From NCBI GenBank assembly GCA_003223515.1, contig QHVI01000019.1, forward strand, positions 1 to 64,000: DNA of 64,000 nucleotides, in the 5' to 3' direction. Every line of letters starts with the position of its first letter. Within the stretch, counting starts at the first letter, position 1. This stretch comes from Candidatus Angelobacter sp. Gp1-AA117. Lineage in GTDB: Bacteria; Acidobacteriota; Terriglobia; Terriglobales; Acidobacteriaceae. Positions 20,395 to 30,173 of the stretch are shown here, in pieces. Below the pieces are notes generated by a model. The model was not told where the DNA came from and did not search any database. It saw only the letters and a program-made list of their open reading frames with translations. The position numbers and the translations under genes are program-made.

Positions 20395-20658
20395 TGCTCT
20401 TGCTGGAAATGGCGTGTCATTTTTTATGATTGATATGCAGCCGGGCGCGCTTAGAGTTCCCCACTGGCACCCGACTTCTTTGACGCAGTGCCTGTCGAAG
20501 GCGCGCATACCCATGATGTGTCATTCAGCTTTGACGTGACTGCCGCCCTGCCTCGGCCGAAACTCGCGAATGAACCAGTGGTAACCGTGGCACTAGTCAA
20601 CCAGTCGGACGCTGAGGCCAAACCGTTTGTGGGCAGTATTGCTCTGGTCAGAGAGTGA
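20395..20658 (+). pseudogene. Fused gene remnants: cupin fragment then tyrosinase-C-terminus-like fragment in another frame
   Basis: LAGNGVSFFMIDMQPGALRVPHWHP (cupin-like) followed by VPVEGAHTHDVSFSFDVTAALPRPKLANEPVVTVALVNQSDAEAKPFVGSIALVRE*. Confidence 0.45.
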
Positions 20659-21021
20659 ATCGCGCCCCGTAAGTGGAGTAACTTATCGAGTGTTTCCGCT
20701 TTCCTGCCCGGATTTGATAAACAAGTCCGGGCATTTTCACGATTGTGCCCGGTTACCGTTCTTTTGGCGCACAAGAATGATTTTGTTCAACATCATCTGT
20801 AGCAGTCATTCCAATTTCCATTGGAGATGTTCTTCCCAGAAATGATATCTGCCTGAAGTCACAACACCGAAATCCGATGAAGCGCTACCGGGCTGCGAGG
20901 GAAAATCTTTGCCACCGAATCTCGTAGCATCACTCACCTCTTAAGGATTCAACTTAAAAGCCGATAGTTGCAACAGTTCAGATTCAGCAAGTAGTTCAAA
21001 TTCAGGAAAGCGACAGTACTT

Positions 21022-22074
21022 ATGTATTCCTATGTAGCTATAAGGACTGCTGGTTGGCTGTGGGTTGCAACCGCGCTGCTATCGATTTTGTATTTGACGG
21101 AAATCAGGACACACGCCCAGGCTTTACAGGTACTCTCCCTGGCTCCCGATGCGAACGTGCCTCAGACGGCGCATCGGGACCTGAAGCTTTCAAAGCAGGA
21201 GCGCAAGCGTTTGAAGTATGACGTAAGCAGGATTGGCACACGCGACTTAGGCAAAGGCATGAACTTCTATAGCATCGAAAGCGAGCGCGCCATGGGCCGC
21301 GAACTGGCCGATGAAATTGAAGAACAGGCCAAGACCGTCGATGATCCTTTGCTTCAGAATTATGTCGACCAGCTATGCCGCCGACTGGTGAACCATTCGG
21401 ATGCAGTTTTTCCTTTCACGGTAAAAATCCTTCAAAACGACGAGATCAACGCCTTCGCACTTCCGGGCGGCTACCTATACGTGAATAGCGGGCTGATTCT
21501 CTCGGCAGACAATGAGGCCGAGCTGGCGGCAGTGATGGCGCATGAGGTTGCCCACGTAGCCGCGCGACATGCCAGCAGGAATGCGACCAAGTCGCAAATC
21601 TGGAACCTGGCTTCCATTCCGCTGGTTTTCGTAAACGGGCCGGCAGGCATGGCAATGCAGCAGCTCAAGGGAATCGCTGTGCCGCTCACCTTCCTGAAAT
21701 TCAGCCGGGACGCTGAGCGAGAGGCAGACCTGCTCGGTCTTCAGTATCAATATGCGGCCGGCTACGACCCTGAAGCATTTGTGAGCTTCTTCGAAAAGCT
21801 GAGCATGAAAGGCCGCACGCCGGGATTTGTGGCCAAGGCGTTCTCTACGCACCCAATGAATGAAGAACGCATGCGCAGCGCCCGGCATGAGATTGACACC
21901 ATGCTGCCGTCCCGCGACCAATACGTGGTTTCAAGCAACGAATTCGACGAGGCCAAGTCCCGCCTGGCAACAATCCTCTCCGGCAAACCCGCTGTCGATG
22001 ACCATGGCGACAAGCCCATTCTGGTGCGCGCCGCCAAAAGCCTCACCGCTGATGACCCTGATCAGCACAACTGA
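21022..22074 (+). CDS. M48-family metalloprotease
   Basis: AVMAHEVAHVAARHASR (HExxH), downstream EREADLLGLQY. Confidence 0.92.
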   Translation: MYSYVAIRTAGWLWVATALLSILYLTEIRTHAQALQVLSLAPDANVPQTAHRDLKLSKQERKRLKYDVSRIGTRDLGKGMNFYSIESERAMGRELADEIEEQAKTVDDPLLQNYVDQLCRRLVNHSDAVFPFTVKILQNDEINAFALPGGYLYVNSGLILSADNEAELAAVMAHEVAHVAARHASRNATKSQIWNLASIPLVFVNGPAGMAMQQLKGIAVPLTFLKFSRDAEREADLLGLQYQYAAGYDPEAFVSFFEKLSMKGRTPGFVAKAFSTHPMNEERMRSARHEIDTMLPSRDQYVVSSNEFDEAKSRLATILSGKPAVDDHGDKPILVRAAKSLTADDPDQHN

Positions 22075-22338
22075 AGTTGTGGCCTGATATAAACCGTTTG
22101 TGCATGGTTAGTCCAACCCGTCAGGATTGAGGCTGAACGGCTTCTGAAGCAATCCAGGTGCTACTAAAGTTTTGGCGAAGTTGTCCGAACATGTTTGCGT
22201 GGGAAGGAAAGAGAGGAGCTGTGAATGGCTGCTTGTAGTTCCTCCCACCTGAAAGCTTTCTCACAAAGGGGCCTTTTGTAATCCCGCGGAAGATGATTGG
22301 AGAAAGCACAGAAGCTTACGTTTCGGTGGAGAGGATTT

Positions 22339-23277
22339 ATGTCATCCAGAAGCAGCTTCCGTCAAAAAATGGTGCTTGCCGTTATGGTCGTCAGGCATGG
22401 GGGACACGAAAAGCAACTGGCACACACGATGGACCTGACTGAGGTCTCGGCAAGGCTTGGAGGGATCGTTTCACCACTTGAACCAGGTGAAATCATCGAA
22501 ATAGAACGGGGAGCAGTCAAGGCCGAGTTCAGGGTGGTGTGGATGGGAGATCCGCGAAGCGCTTTAGCACATCAAGCGGGTATCCACATTGTGCGTCCCC
22601 AAAAATTCACGTGGAATATTGAATTGAAAACGGACCAGGTCGAAGTTCCTGTAGACATTGACCATCTCAGGCACTTCGAGCGGCTTCCCCTGCAGGAGCA
22701 AGCACGGGAAGAAAGGCGGTGGCACCAAAGATATGTCTGCTCCGGGACCGCCGCTATCAAAACAGACGGCGCCTCTTTTGAGATCTTCGGAGAGGTAAAA
22801 GATATATCTGAAGGAGGCATTTACGTCGAGGTGGCTGCCCCCCTGCCTGTCAACTCCAAAGTGAACCTGAAGTTATGTATCGAAAATATCTCATTCACGG
22901 CAACCGGGGTGGTACGAACGAGCTATCCACTGTTGGGAATGGGCATCCACTTTCAAGATGTGACACGAGAAAGCCTGGAGAAACTAGCGGTTGTGGTGGA
23001 ACGGGCTAAACGAAGACGGCCGCAAGAACAATGCACAAACCCAGAATTGCTCCAGATGGAGCAAAGCTCTTCAGAAGAAGCTGATCAGGAGGCCGTCATA
23101 CATGAGTGGAGCCCGAATCCTGAAGGCGATTGCGCGCCCATATCTGTTTTGACCGCAGCTTCCCAGGAGATACTGAGCGATTTTGACCGGTGGCGGCGTG
23201 CCTCCTCACCAGCCGAAGTTGCCAAGCTCAGATTGGCTATCGATCAGCTACATGAGAAGCTCGACGCGGCTACCTGA
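22339..23277 (+). CDS. PilZ-domain protein
   Basis: ERRWHQRYVCSGTAAIK...GEVKDISEGGIYVEVAAPLPVNSKVNL. Confidence 0.75.
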   Translation: MSSRSSFRQKMVLAVMVVRHGGHEKQLAHTMDLTEVSARLGGIVSPLEPGEIIEIERGAVKAEFRVVWMGDPRSALAHQAGIHIVRPQKFTWNIELKTDQVEVPVDIDHLRHFERLPLQEQAREERRWHQRYVCSGTAAIKTDGASFEIFGEVKDISEGGIYVEVAAPLPVNSKVNLKLCIENISFTATGVVRTSYPLLGMGIHFQDVTRESLEKLAVVVERAKRRRPQEQCTNPELLQMEQSSSEEADQEAVIHEWSPNPEGDCAPISVLTAASQEILSDFDRWRRASSPAEVAKLRLAIDQLHEKLDAAT

Positions 23278-23335
23278 AATGCGCGTGCAGGCTCAGAGAT
23301 GATGCCTGCCCGAAGGAGCAAACGAAAGGGAATCT

Positions 23336-24310
23336 ATGGCTAAGAGAGTGCTGATTGTCGAGGATGACGCTGTTTCCCGGCGGCTATTGCACAAGCTGCT
23401 GGAACAGTGGAAATATGATGTTATCGAGCTCGAAGATGGCGCTGAAGCCCTGAAGATACTACGGAGTAAGGATGCGCCCAAATTGGCCATCGTGGATTGG
23501 ATGTTGCCAGGACTGAACGGTCCCGATGTGGTGCGCCAGCTTCGAAGTTTCCAGGCCGCTTCTTACACCTATGTATTGCTGCTAACCAGCAAGTCTGAAA
23601 AATCGGACATTCTCCAGGGTTTAGATTCTGGAGCTGATGATTATCTAACGAAGCCGTTCGACGCTCAGGAGCTGCGAGCGAGACTTCGGGTCGGAGAGCG
23701 AATTGTCGATCTCCACGAGCGGCTCACGGATGCTTTGTCGGCTTCAGAGTTCCGGGCCAGTCATGATGGCTTGACCGGTCTCTATAATCGCAGCATGATT
23801 TTGAATCTGCTGGATCGGGAGGCGGCAAGATGTGAACGAGCGGCAACTCCTTTAGGGGTCATACTCGCGGATATCGACCGGTTCAAAGCAATCAATGACA
23901 GCCATGGGCATGCGGCCGGCGATCAAGTGCTGCTGGAGGTTGCCGGCAGAATGCAGTCCAGCCTGCGCTCCTATGATTTTCTCGGCCGTTATGGCGGTGA
24001 AGAGTTCCTGATCGTCGCGCCCGATTGCAGCTCTGAAGCTATTCAAGAAGTGGCTGAACGCGTACGGCAATCTGTAGCGAAAAGCCCCATCTCGGTGGCA
24101 GGCGCCAACCTGACGGTCACTATCAGCCTGGGCGCGAGTCTTGCACCCGGATCAGAGAATCTGCGCGCCTTATTAAAACGGACTGACCTGGCGTTGTATG
24201 CTGCCAAACGACAAGGCCGGAACCGGTCAACTTTTATGCCCGTTCCGCATGATGCTCATCCCGCGGTTACGGAGCCGGCCCACGTTCCGTATCAGCCTTT
24301 CGCCATGTGA
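23336..24310 (+). CDS. Response regulator with GGEEF diguanylate cyclase domain
   Basis: Receiver KRVLIVEDDAVSRR...VDWMLPG plus RYGGEEFLIV. Confidence 0.95.
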   Translation: MAKRVLIVEDDAVSRRLLHKLLEQWKYDVIELEDGAEALKILRSKDAPKLAIVDWMLPGLNGPDVVRQLRSFQAASYTYVLLLTSKSEKSDILQGLDSGADDYLTKPFDAQELRARLRVGERIVDLHERLTDALSASEFRASHDGLTGLYNRSMILNLLDREAARCERAATPLGVILADIDRFKAINDSHGHAAGDQVLLEVAGRMQSSLRSYDFLGRYGGEEFLIVAPDCSSEAIQEVAERVRQSVAKSPISVAGANLTVTISLGASLAPGSENLRALLKRTDLALYAAKRQGRNRSTFMPVPHDAHPAVTEPAHVPYQPFAM

Positions 24311-24680
24311 ATCGAACAGTGAACGCAGGCCACCGCTTTCCTATCCAATCAATGCGCATGTTTTCGCGAGACGTGTAACAGGGTAACCCCCAGTTTGACA
24401 GTGCCGCGGCATACAGCAACTTTGGTTTTATTCTAAGTGAACAGTATTGGGGCGAGCACTGTTTCGCCCGCATTGCGGGCTGAATTATCGAGAATCCTCG
24501 CGTCCCATATTACATTCCGGCTTGCAGCCGGTCAGGGCACAAGCGCTGTTTGATTCAGGAAGGTCTTAAGTCCAGAAAATTTCTATCCAGATTCCAGAAT
24601 TTAGATGAGCCTGCACAAATTCACCGCTCCATTGCCTTTATCGAATCAACCACTTAACCACTCACGGCGATTGGCATGTT

Positions 24681-25079
24681 ATGTGCTTTTATGAGGGCGA
24701 GCAGAAGTCAGCTCGAAAGAAACGCATCATGCTGGTATCGCAACACAGCAATCTCGAAAGAATGGCTCGCAGGCGAGGTCTTATCCTCCTGAGTACTCTC
24801 TTTTGGATTTTCGCCACTGGCACCATCTCAGCTCAGAATCTCGCAAGCCGCGGTAATGATGCCTCCGCGACTTTGCGTATCAGGGTGAATATTGCTCCAT
24901 TTGTATATGCGAAAGCAGAGAAAGCTTCTGATTCCGCGCACACGGCAATGGTCGCGTATAACATACCAGTGAGAATGGAAAAGACCGAGTCATATTCAGC
25001 CACTCAAGCGATAGATATCACTACCAGGAATGGTGTGGTGAAAGCTCTTCTGATAACAACAACGACCATTCTTCAATAG
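24681..25079 (+). CDS. Secreted hypothetical protein (start uncertain)
   Basis: RRGLILLSTLFWIFATGTISAQ signal peptide. Confidence 0.5.
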   Translation: MCFYEGEQKSARKKRIMLVSQHSNLERMARRRGLILLSTLFWIFATGTISAQNLASRGNDASATLRIRVNIAPFVYAKAEKASDSAHTAMVAYNIPVRMEKTESYSATQAIDITTRNGVVKALLITTTTILQ

Positions 25080-25534
25080 ATAGGAACCGGATAAACGGAA
25101 GTGGACAATGCCAGACCTGCATCAGAATACAATCGATCTAATTACAAACGCACATAGTTGCTTGCCACGTGACGAATATGACTTCATCGGCAGGTACTTA
25201 CAGACTGTGGATAGTTATCTTGCCCGGTACCAGCAGGAAAAAGAGCCCGGTTCAAACAGCACCCCTGGCGCGAAGGAGAGAATCTCATATGAAGGCGCCC
25301 GGCGCTGTGATTCCAGCGATGAGGCAGGCTTGCAAATCCCACATTTGCGCCGGCTCATTTCTACCCTTCTTCTCTTATTAAAGCGTCTTCTTCGATGTGC
25401 GCCATCTTTATCCGGGCAAGATGCGCCTGATCGAATTGTACGAGTCCTGGATGGATCTCGCCGATGATGCACTGGTTTTCAAATAGACCTAAAGATCGCT
25501 ATATGCCCTGCCGAATATCAATAATGAGCATCCT

Positions 25535-26305
25535 ATGAATAAAATAGAACAATCCGTTACTTCTATACTCCTGCTATGTGCGGATGTGAAGTTGCGATCG
25601 TTCATAGGCCGCGTATTCACCAGCTTCGAAACCAAAGCTGAAATGTGCCTGAATGTTTCTGACGCTTTAAATGCCCTCAAACAACGGCAGTTTGATGTGC
25701 TGGTGCTTGATTTCGATGTGTCACAGGCGCCAGAGGTATTCAAGGAACGCGCCCGAGTTCCATGGCGTTATCCCGGCGTAGTGCTGGCGCTGGTTCGCAC
25801 AGAGCAGATAGCGCAAACAGCAGGACACCGGATTCACCTGGTCTTGCAAAAGCCTTTTGCCGAGGGATGCCTGAAGCGAACTCTCAAAATCGCTCACAGC
25901 TTCGTCGTCAAAGATAAGCGGGCTGCTTTCCGGCATCCAGTTCAAATCCCAGCATCAGCCAGTATGTTTGAACAGGGTAAATACCTGAAGCTGCAGGATG
26001 CCGTAATACAGGACATCAGTTACACAGGGTTGTGTTTGAACAGTGATCCAATCCCACCCCGGAACTCTATGGTGTCCGTCGCTTTTAATCTCCCCGATAC
26101 CAGGGAGCACGTTGACATCTCCGGAAAGATAATGTGGACGGATCCAAACGGACGATCAGGGGTACGCTTCGAGCAGGTCACTGCGGTTCAATTCCAGAAA
26201 CTCCGGAACTGGCTTGAAACCAAGTGTCCCTGGGATATCGAACTGCCCCTGGCAGCGGCCTCACTCAACGACCAGTTGCGTAGTCCAGTGAGCAGTATTC
26301 AATAA
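25535..26305 (+). CDS. Receiver-like plus PilZ-domain protein
   Basis: SILLLCADVKLRSFIGR... then KRAAFRHPVQIPAS...DISYTGLCLNSD...GRSGVRFEQV. Confidence 0.75.
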   Translation: MNKIEQSVTSILLLCADVKLRSFIGRVFTSFETKAEMCLNVSDALNALKQRQFDVLVLDFDVSQAPEVFKERARVPWRYPGVVLALVRTEQIAQTAGHRIHLVLQKPFAEGCLKRTLKIAHSFVVKDKRAAFRHPVQIPASASMFEQGKYLKLQDAVIQDISYTGLCLNSDPIPPRNSMVSVAFNLPDTREHVDISGKIMWTDPNGRSGVRFEQVTAVQFQKLRNWLETKCPWDIELPLAAASLNDQLRSPVSSIQ

Positions 26306-26427
26306 TCCATTGTCAGCAGACTATAGGTAATACTACTCTACTTCGCAGTTGCGATGGCTCCATTGCATTGCTCAGAGTATTTCTACCCCGGCAGGATCCA
26401 ATCATATATCTTGAAGTAAAGGTCATG

Positions 26428-26454
26428 GCCCTGCTGCAAACAGCAGGGCTTTTT
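26428..26454 (+). terminator. Intrinsic terminator
   Basis: GCCCTGCTG-CAAA-CAGCAGGGC-TTTTT. Confidence 0.85.
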
Positions 26455-26681
26455 GCGTGTTCTGCTAATGATCTGATCCTGCCCGTTGTTCCGCTGCACT
26501 CACCATGGTTGTCTTTACCCTTTTGACTGTGTTTCGAACTCTTGAATGATGAATTGCGGGAACTGTTTGCATAGCAATGAGTTATACTAAGCGCTATTAG
26601 CATAAAACCTGGTAGTGGATCAGTTTGGGCGATGGGTCCTTCCGACTAGGCAAGCCGACCTCAGGACAGGCTTAAAGGCCC

Positions 26682-26925
26682 GCGATTCGCAAGCGAATCG
26701 CTAGTGCTCTGCCGCATGGAAATAGGAATCGAGGCATTCCGATGGAATGAGGGTGCATTACAGCTATGGCGCTGGCTTCGCCAGCTCTGTTCCTTGTCTA
26801 TTTCTATACCCACAGCTTGCGCTGTGGGCTAGAAGAATGCCGCCAGCTTCGCTGGCTATCCAACAATCACACGGTCAGAGGACTAGACACTGATATCCAA
26901 TGGGTACTTTCTTTGAAAGTACCCA
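26682..26925. repeat. Array of six short perfect hairpins
   Basis: Palindromes at 26682-26701, 26735-26749, 26771-26785, 26809-26828, 26842-26856, 26901-26925. Confidence 0.8.
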
Positions 26926-26960
26926 CTAAACAAACTTGTGCAATCGTGGGAGAAGGGTTA

Positions 26961-28328
26961 TTGAAACAAGCCAGGCTACTGGTCATCGATGATGATGCCG
27001 CCATTCTTGCAGGCATAACCGAATACATGCGGGGTGAGGGCCATTTGGTGGTTCAAGCCTCGAACCTGGAGTCTGCATACAAGGCACTGGAAAACGCGAT
27101 GCCTGATTTGATCTTCGTGGATTACCAACTCCCCGATGGTGATGCCCTGACGTTTCTGGCCACGCTCAAGCACATGCATGCGTCTGTTCCATGCATTGTC
27201 CTCACCGGTCACGGCACTATCGATCTGGCGGTACGGGCCATAAAAGAAGGCGCAGAGCAATTCATTACCAAGCCGGTGCAGTTCGCGGTGCTCGGTTCCT
27301 ACGTACGCGCCGGCCTGGAAAACCAGAAGAACAAGCGCAAACAACTGGCGCGCAGCTTGCATACCGCGCGCTATGACAAGAACCCGTTTCAGGGAACCAG
27401 CGCAGCTATCCGGCAGTTGGAGCAGGAAATTCATCGCTTTCTCGAAACAGAGCGTCCTCTTCTGATTCAAGGCGAGACCGGCACCGGAAAAGGCGTGCTG
27501 GCGGAATGGGTTCACAAGAAAGGCCCACGCGCAGAAGAGGCCTTCGTAGATGTAAACTGTGCGGGTCTTTCCAAGGAGTTGTTGGAATCGGAGCTGTTTG
27601 GACACGAGAAAGGCGCATTCACCGGCGCGTCTGTCAGTAAGCAGGGACTGGTGGAGGCGGCGCATCGAGGCATTTTGTTCCTGGATGAAATCGGCGAAAT
27701 GGACCTTCTGGTCCAGCCCAAACTGCTCAAGGTGCTGGAAAACAACCGGTTTCGCAGGCTAGGCGAGGTGCGAGAGCGCAGCGCGGATATCCAGGTGATT
27801 GCTGCAACCAACCGCAACCTGATGCAGGCAGTACGCGAGATGAAATTTCGCGAAGACCTTTACTTCCGCATCAGCACCTTCCATATCCGCATCCCGCCCT
27901 TGCGCGAACGCACTGAAGACATACTGACTCTTGCCAATACGATCCTGCGCAATCTGGCTAGCGATCTTGCCCAGGATCAGAAGGAATTGACTGCGGGCGC
28001 GCAAACCGCTTTGAAGGCTTATTCCTGGCCGGGAAACATCCGTGAATTGCGCAACGTGCTGGAGCGTGTGGCGCTCACTGGTGATACTCACCTCATCCAG
28101 ACCGATGACCTTGCCTTGCCACAGCGATCAAGTGTAGCCTCCAACCCGGCCTTTCAGCCGGGACTGACGCTGGAAGACATGGAACGCCAATACATCCGCA
28201 GCGTATTAAGAGAAGAACACGGAAAAGTCACTCAGGCGGCTGCCAGGCTGGGAATTCCCCGCAGCACGCTCTACCAGAAGATTAAGACTTATGGAATCCC
28301 GATCGATGTTGAATCTAGTGAAGTATAG
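26961..28328 (+). CDS. NtrC-type sigma-54-dependent response regulator
   Basis: Receiver LLVIDDDAAILAGI; GETGTGKGVLAEWVH; ELFGHEKGAFTGA; C-terminal Fis-type HTH. TTG start at 26961 preferred over 26766. Confidence 0.93.
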   Translation: MKQARLLVIDDDAAILAGITEYMRGEGHLVVQASNLESAYKALENAMPDLIFVDYQLPDGDALTFLATLKHMHASVPCIVLTGHGTIDLAVRAIKEGAEQFITKPVQFAVLGSYVRAGLENQKNKRKQLARSLHTARYDKNPFQGTSAAIRQLEQEIHRFLETERPLLIQGETGTGKGVLAEWVHKKGPRAEEAFVDVNCAGLSKELLESELFGHEKGAFTGASVSKQGLVEAAHRGILFLDEIGEMDLLVQPKLLKVLENNRFRRLGEVRERSADIQVIAATNRNLMQAVREMKFREDLYFRISTFHIRIPPLRERTEDILTLANTILRNLASDLAQDQKELTAGAQTALKAYSWPGNIRELRNVLERVALTGDTHLIQTDDLALPQRSSVASNPAFQPGLTLEDMERQYIRSVLREEHGKVTQAAARLGIPRSTLYQKIKTYGIPIDVESSEV

Positions 28329-28350
28329 GGAAGTATAGGGAAGTATAGGG
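28321..28350. repeat. 10-bp tandem repeat aagtataggg x3
   Basis: Perfect tandem repeat overlapping the stop codon of the preceding CDS. Confidence 0.92.
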
Positions 28351-28449
28351 AAGGCATACCAACAAGCGCAGTCTTTGCGGGATAAGCCATCTATTCCGCG
28401 CAGATCAGGCAGGCAGGAATCTTTCAGTTCACCCGCACAGCCCGATGGC

Positions 28450-29079
28450 TCACATGGTTATCGTCTTTCTTCCGGCATCCTCAACTCCGTTGTTGAACTC
28501 CGGTTTCCAGTCGCTGGGGACATTGGTTTCGGTGGGAGCACCTGTCTTCAGGATCAGTAATGTCAGTTCGACTCGGCTCCATACGCCCATCTTCTTGAAT
28601 ATCCGCGAGAGTTCATTGCGCACACTTTGCTCCCTGATCCCGAGCCTGCGCGCGATCTCTCGATTGGGATATGCCTGGGCGACCAGCATAGCAATGCGTT
28701 TCTGGGCAGGACTCAGGCTAAACAAATCCAGGGACACGCCAGGCTTGGTTGCCCCTCCTGGATCATCGGGCCCATCCAGCGCCTCAACCACAGTCTTATG
28801 ATGAGTATGGGTATGGGCATGCATTTCGCGTGCCGGCTGCATCATGATAACTAATGTATTGGGGCAGAACTTCTGGACGAAACGCAAAAGCTTGAGCCGC
28901 TCCGGGTCATGTTCTGCGTTTAGATCAATCAATACTCCACCGACGTTTCCTCGTTGAAGAAACTGCTTGGCCGCCTGAATGTCTGCAGTAATCGTAACTA
29001 CCCAGCCAGCCGTCCTCAGGGATTGCAGCAAGTCCGGAGAAAACTCGTTATCTACAGCGACGACAAGCAAACGGTCCAT
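28450..29079 (-). CDS. LuxR-type HTH protein with degenerate receiver-like N-terminus
   Basis: LSPAQKRIAMLVAQAYPNREIARRLGIREQSVRNELSRIFKKMGVWSRVEL. Confidence 0.82.
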   Translation of the reverse strand: MDRLLVVAVDNEFSPDLLQSLRTAGWVVTITADIQAAKQFLQRGNVGGVLIDLNAEHDPERLKLLRFVQKFCPNTLVIMMQPAREMHAHTHTHHKTVVEALDGPDDPGGATKPGVSLDLFSLSPAQKRIAMLVAQAYPNREIARRLGIREQSVRNELSRIFKKMGVWSRVELTLLILKTGAPTETNVPSDWKPEFNNGVEDAGRKTITM

Positions 29080-29395
29080 TTGAAAACTCCCTTACTGGTC
29101 TGCTCTATCCAATCGGCGCATTTCAGAAAAGCTTGAGCGTTCAATTCCCAAGTACCAGCGTCAATTCCATACGAATGGTGTCAGCACCATTCTCGCGATA
29201 AAAGTACTTCCTGCCGTATAGGCCTCACCCAATCGCGTTCTTGTCTAGTCCCATTGTCTGAATTCTGGAATCTGAACAGCCTGATAAAGCTGCTTAGTAC
29301 TCTCGTCCTTGTTTTTTGAAGGGGTTAGCAGTACTTGCGTTTTGGCCCGACGCTTGCCTTAGTACCTACCAGTACTTCACTGAGGAGAAGAGAAC

Positions 29396-30145
29396 ATGTC
29401 GACGAATGTATTCAGCACAGTTGGGCCGGAAATAGTAGTCCAGAACTACTTCAGCCTGGTGCGGACGATTGCCAGACGAATCAAGAGACGTTTGCCTGCA
29501 CACGTGGATGTCGAGGACCTGGTTCAGACGGGTGTGATCGGGTTGATGGAAGCTTCGGGACGCTATGATGCTTCGCGCGCGGTAGATTTTTCGAGTTTCG
29601 CCAACTCGCGTATTACCGGCGCCATTCTGGATGAATTGCGCAAGTGGGACACCTGTTCACGCCATGATCGCCACAAGGCGCGTGAGGCCGAAGAAGCAAA
29701 GCTGCGCTTGCGAGCCACCGCCGGGGACGAGCCTTCGCGTGAGGAGATTGCCAAAGCCGTAGGCCTGGCTCTCGCTGAATATGAGCAGATTCTGCAGCGA
29801 TTGGAGTCGGGCAGGCAGAGCAATCCTCCTTGTGCTAATGGTGAGGAAAATATCGTAGATGAAGTCAATGAGCTTCCCTGCCCTGACGAAAGCCCGTTTG
29901 AGACGTGCAGCAGGCGCGAGGACATTACTATGCTGGAAACGTATATCAGGCAGCTCAAGCCCAGGCAGCAGAAAGTTTTGCGCCTGTATTACTTCAAAGA
30001 CCTGAGCTTGAAGGAAATTGGCCAGCAGCTCGGCGTTGGTGAAGCGCGAATTTGCCAGATACACAAGCAGGGACTCATGGACCTTCGGCGATTCATGAAC
30101 CGCAAACCGGTTTCCGCCCCTGCCATAAGCAACATGATCCAGTAG
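29396..30145 (+). CDS. FliA/WhiG-type (sigma-28 family) RNA polymerase sigma factor
   Basis: PAHVDVEDLVQTGVIGLMEASGRYD...FSSFANSRITGAILDELRKWD; region 4 LSLKEIGQQLGVGEARICQIHKQGLMDLR. Confidence 0.93.
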   Translation: MSTNVFSTVGPEIVVQNYFSLVRTIARRIKRRLPAHVDVEDLVQTGVIGLMEASGRYDASRAVDFSSFANSRITGAILDELRKWDTCSRHDRHKAREAEEAKLRLRATAGDEPSREEIAKAVGLALAEYEQILQRLESGRQSNPPCANGEENIVDEVNELPCPDESPFETCSRREDITMLETYIRQLKPRQQKVLRLYYFKDLSLKEIGQQLGVGEARICQIHKQGLMDLRRFMNRKPVSAPAISNMIQ

Positions 30146-30173
30146 CATTGCACGGAGCCACAGCCAAGAACTT

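Noticed and set aside
23286-23335. c-di-GMP riboswitch upstream of the GGEEF gene
   Set aside because: Only a simple GCAGGC...GCCTGC hairpin was seen; no GEMM consensus recognised.
26766-26960. N-terminal extension of the sigma-54 regulator ORF
   Set aside because: Covers the hairpin array and encodes no domain; TTG at 26961 with upstream agaaggg fits the receiver start.
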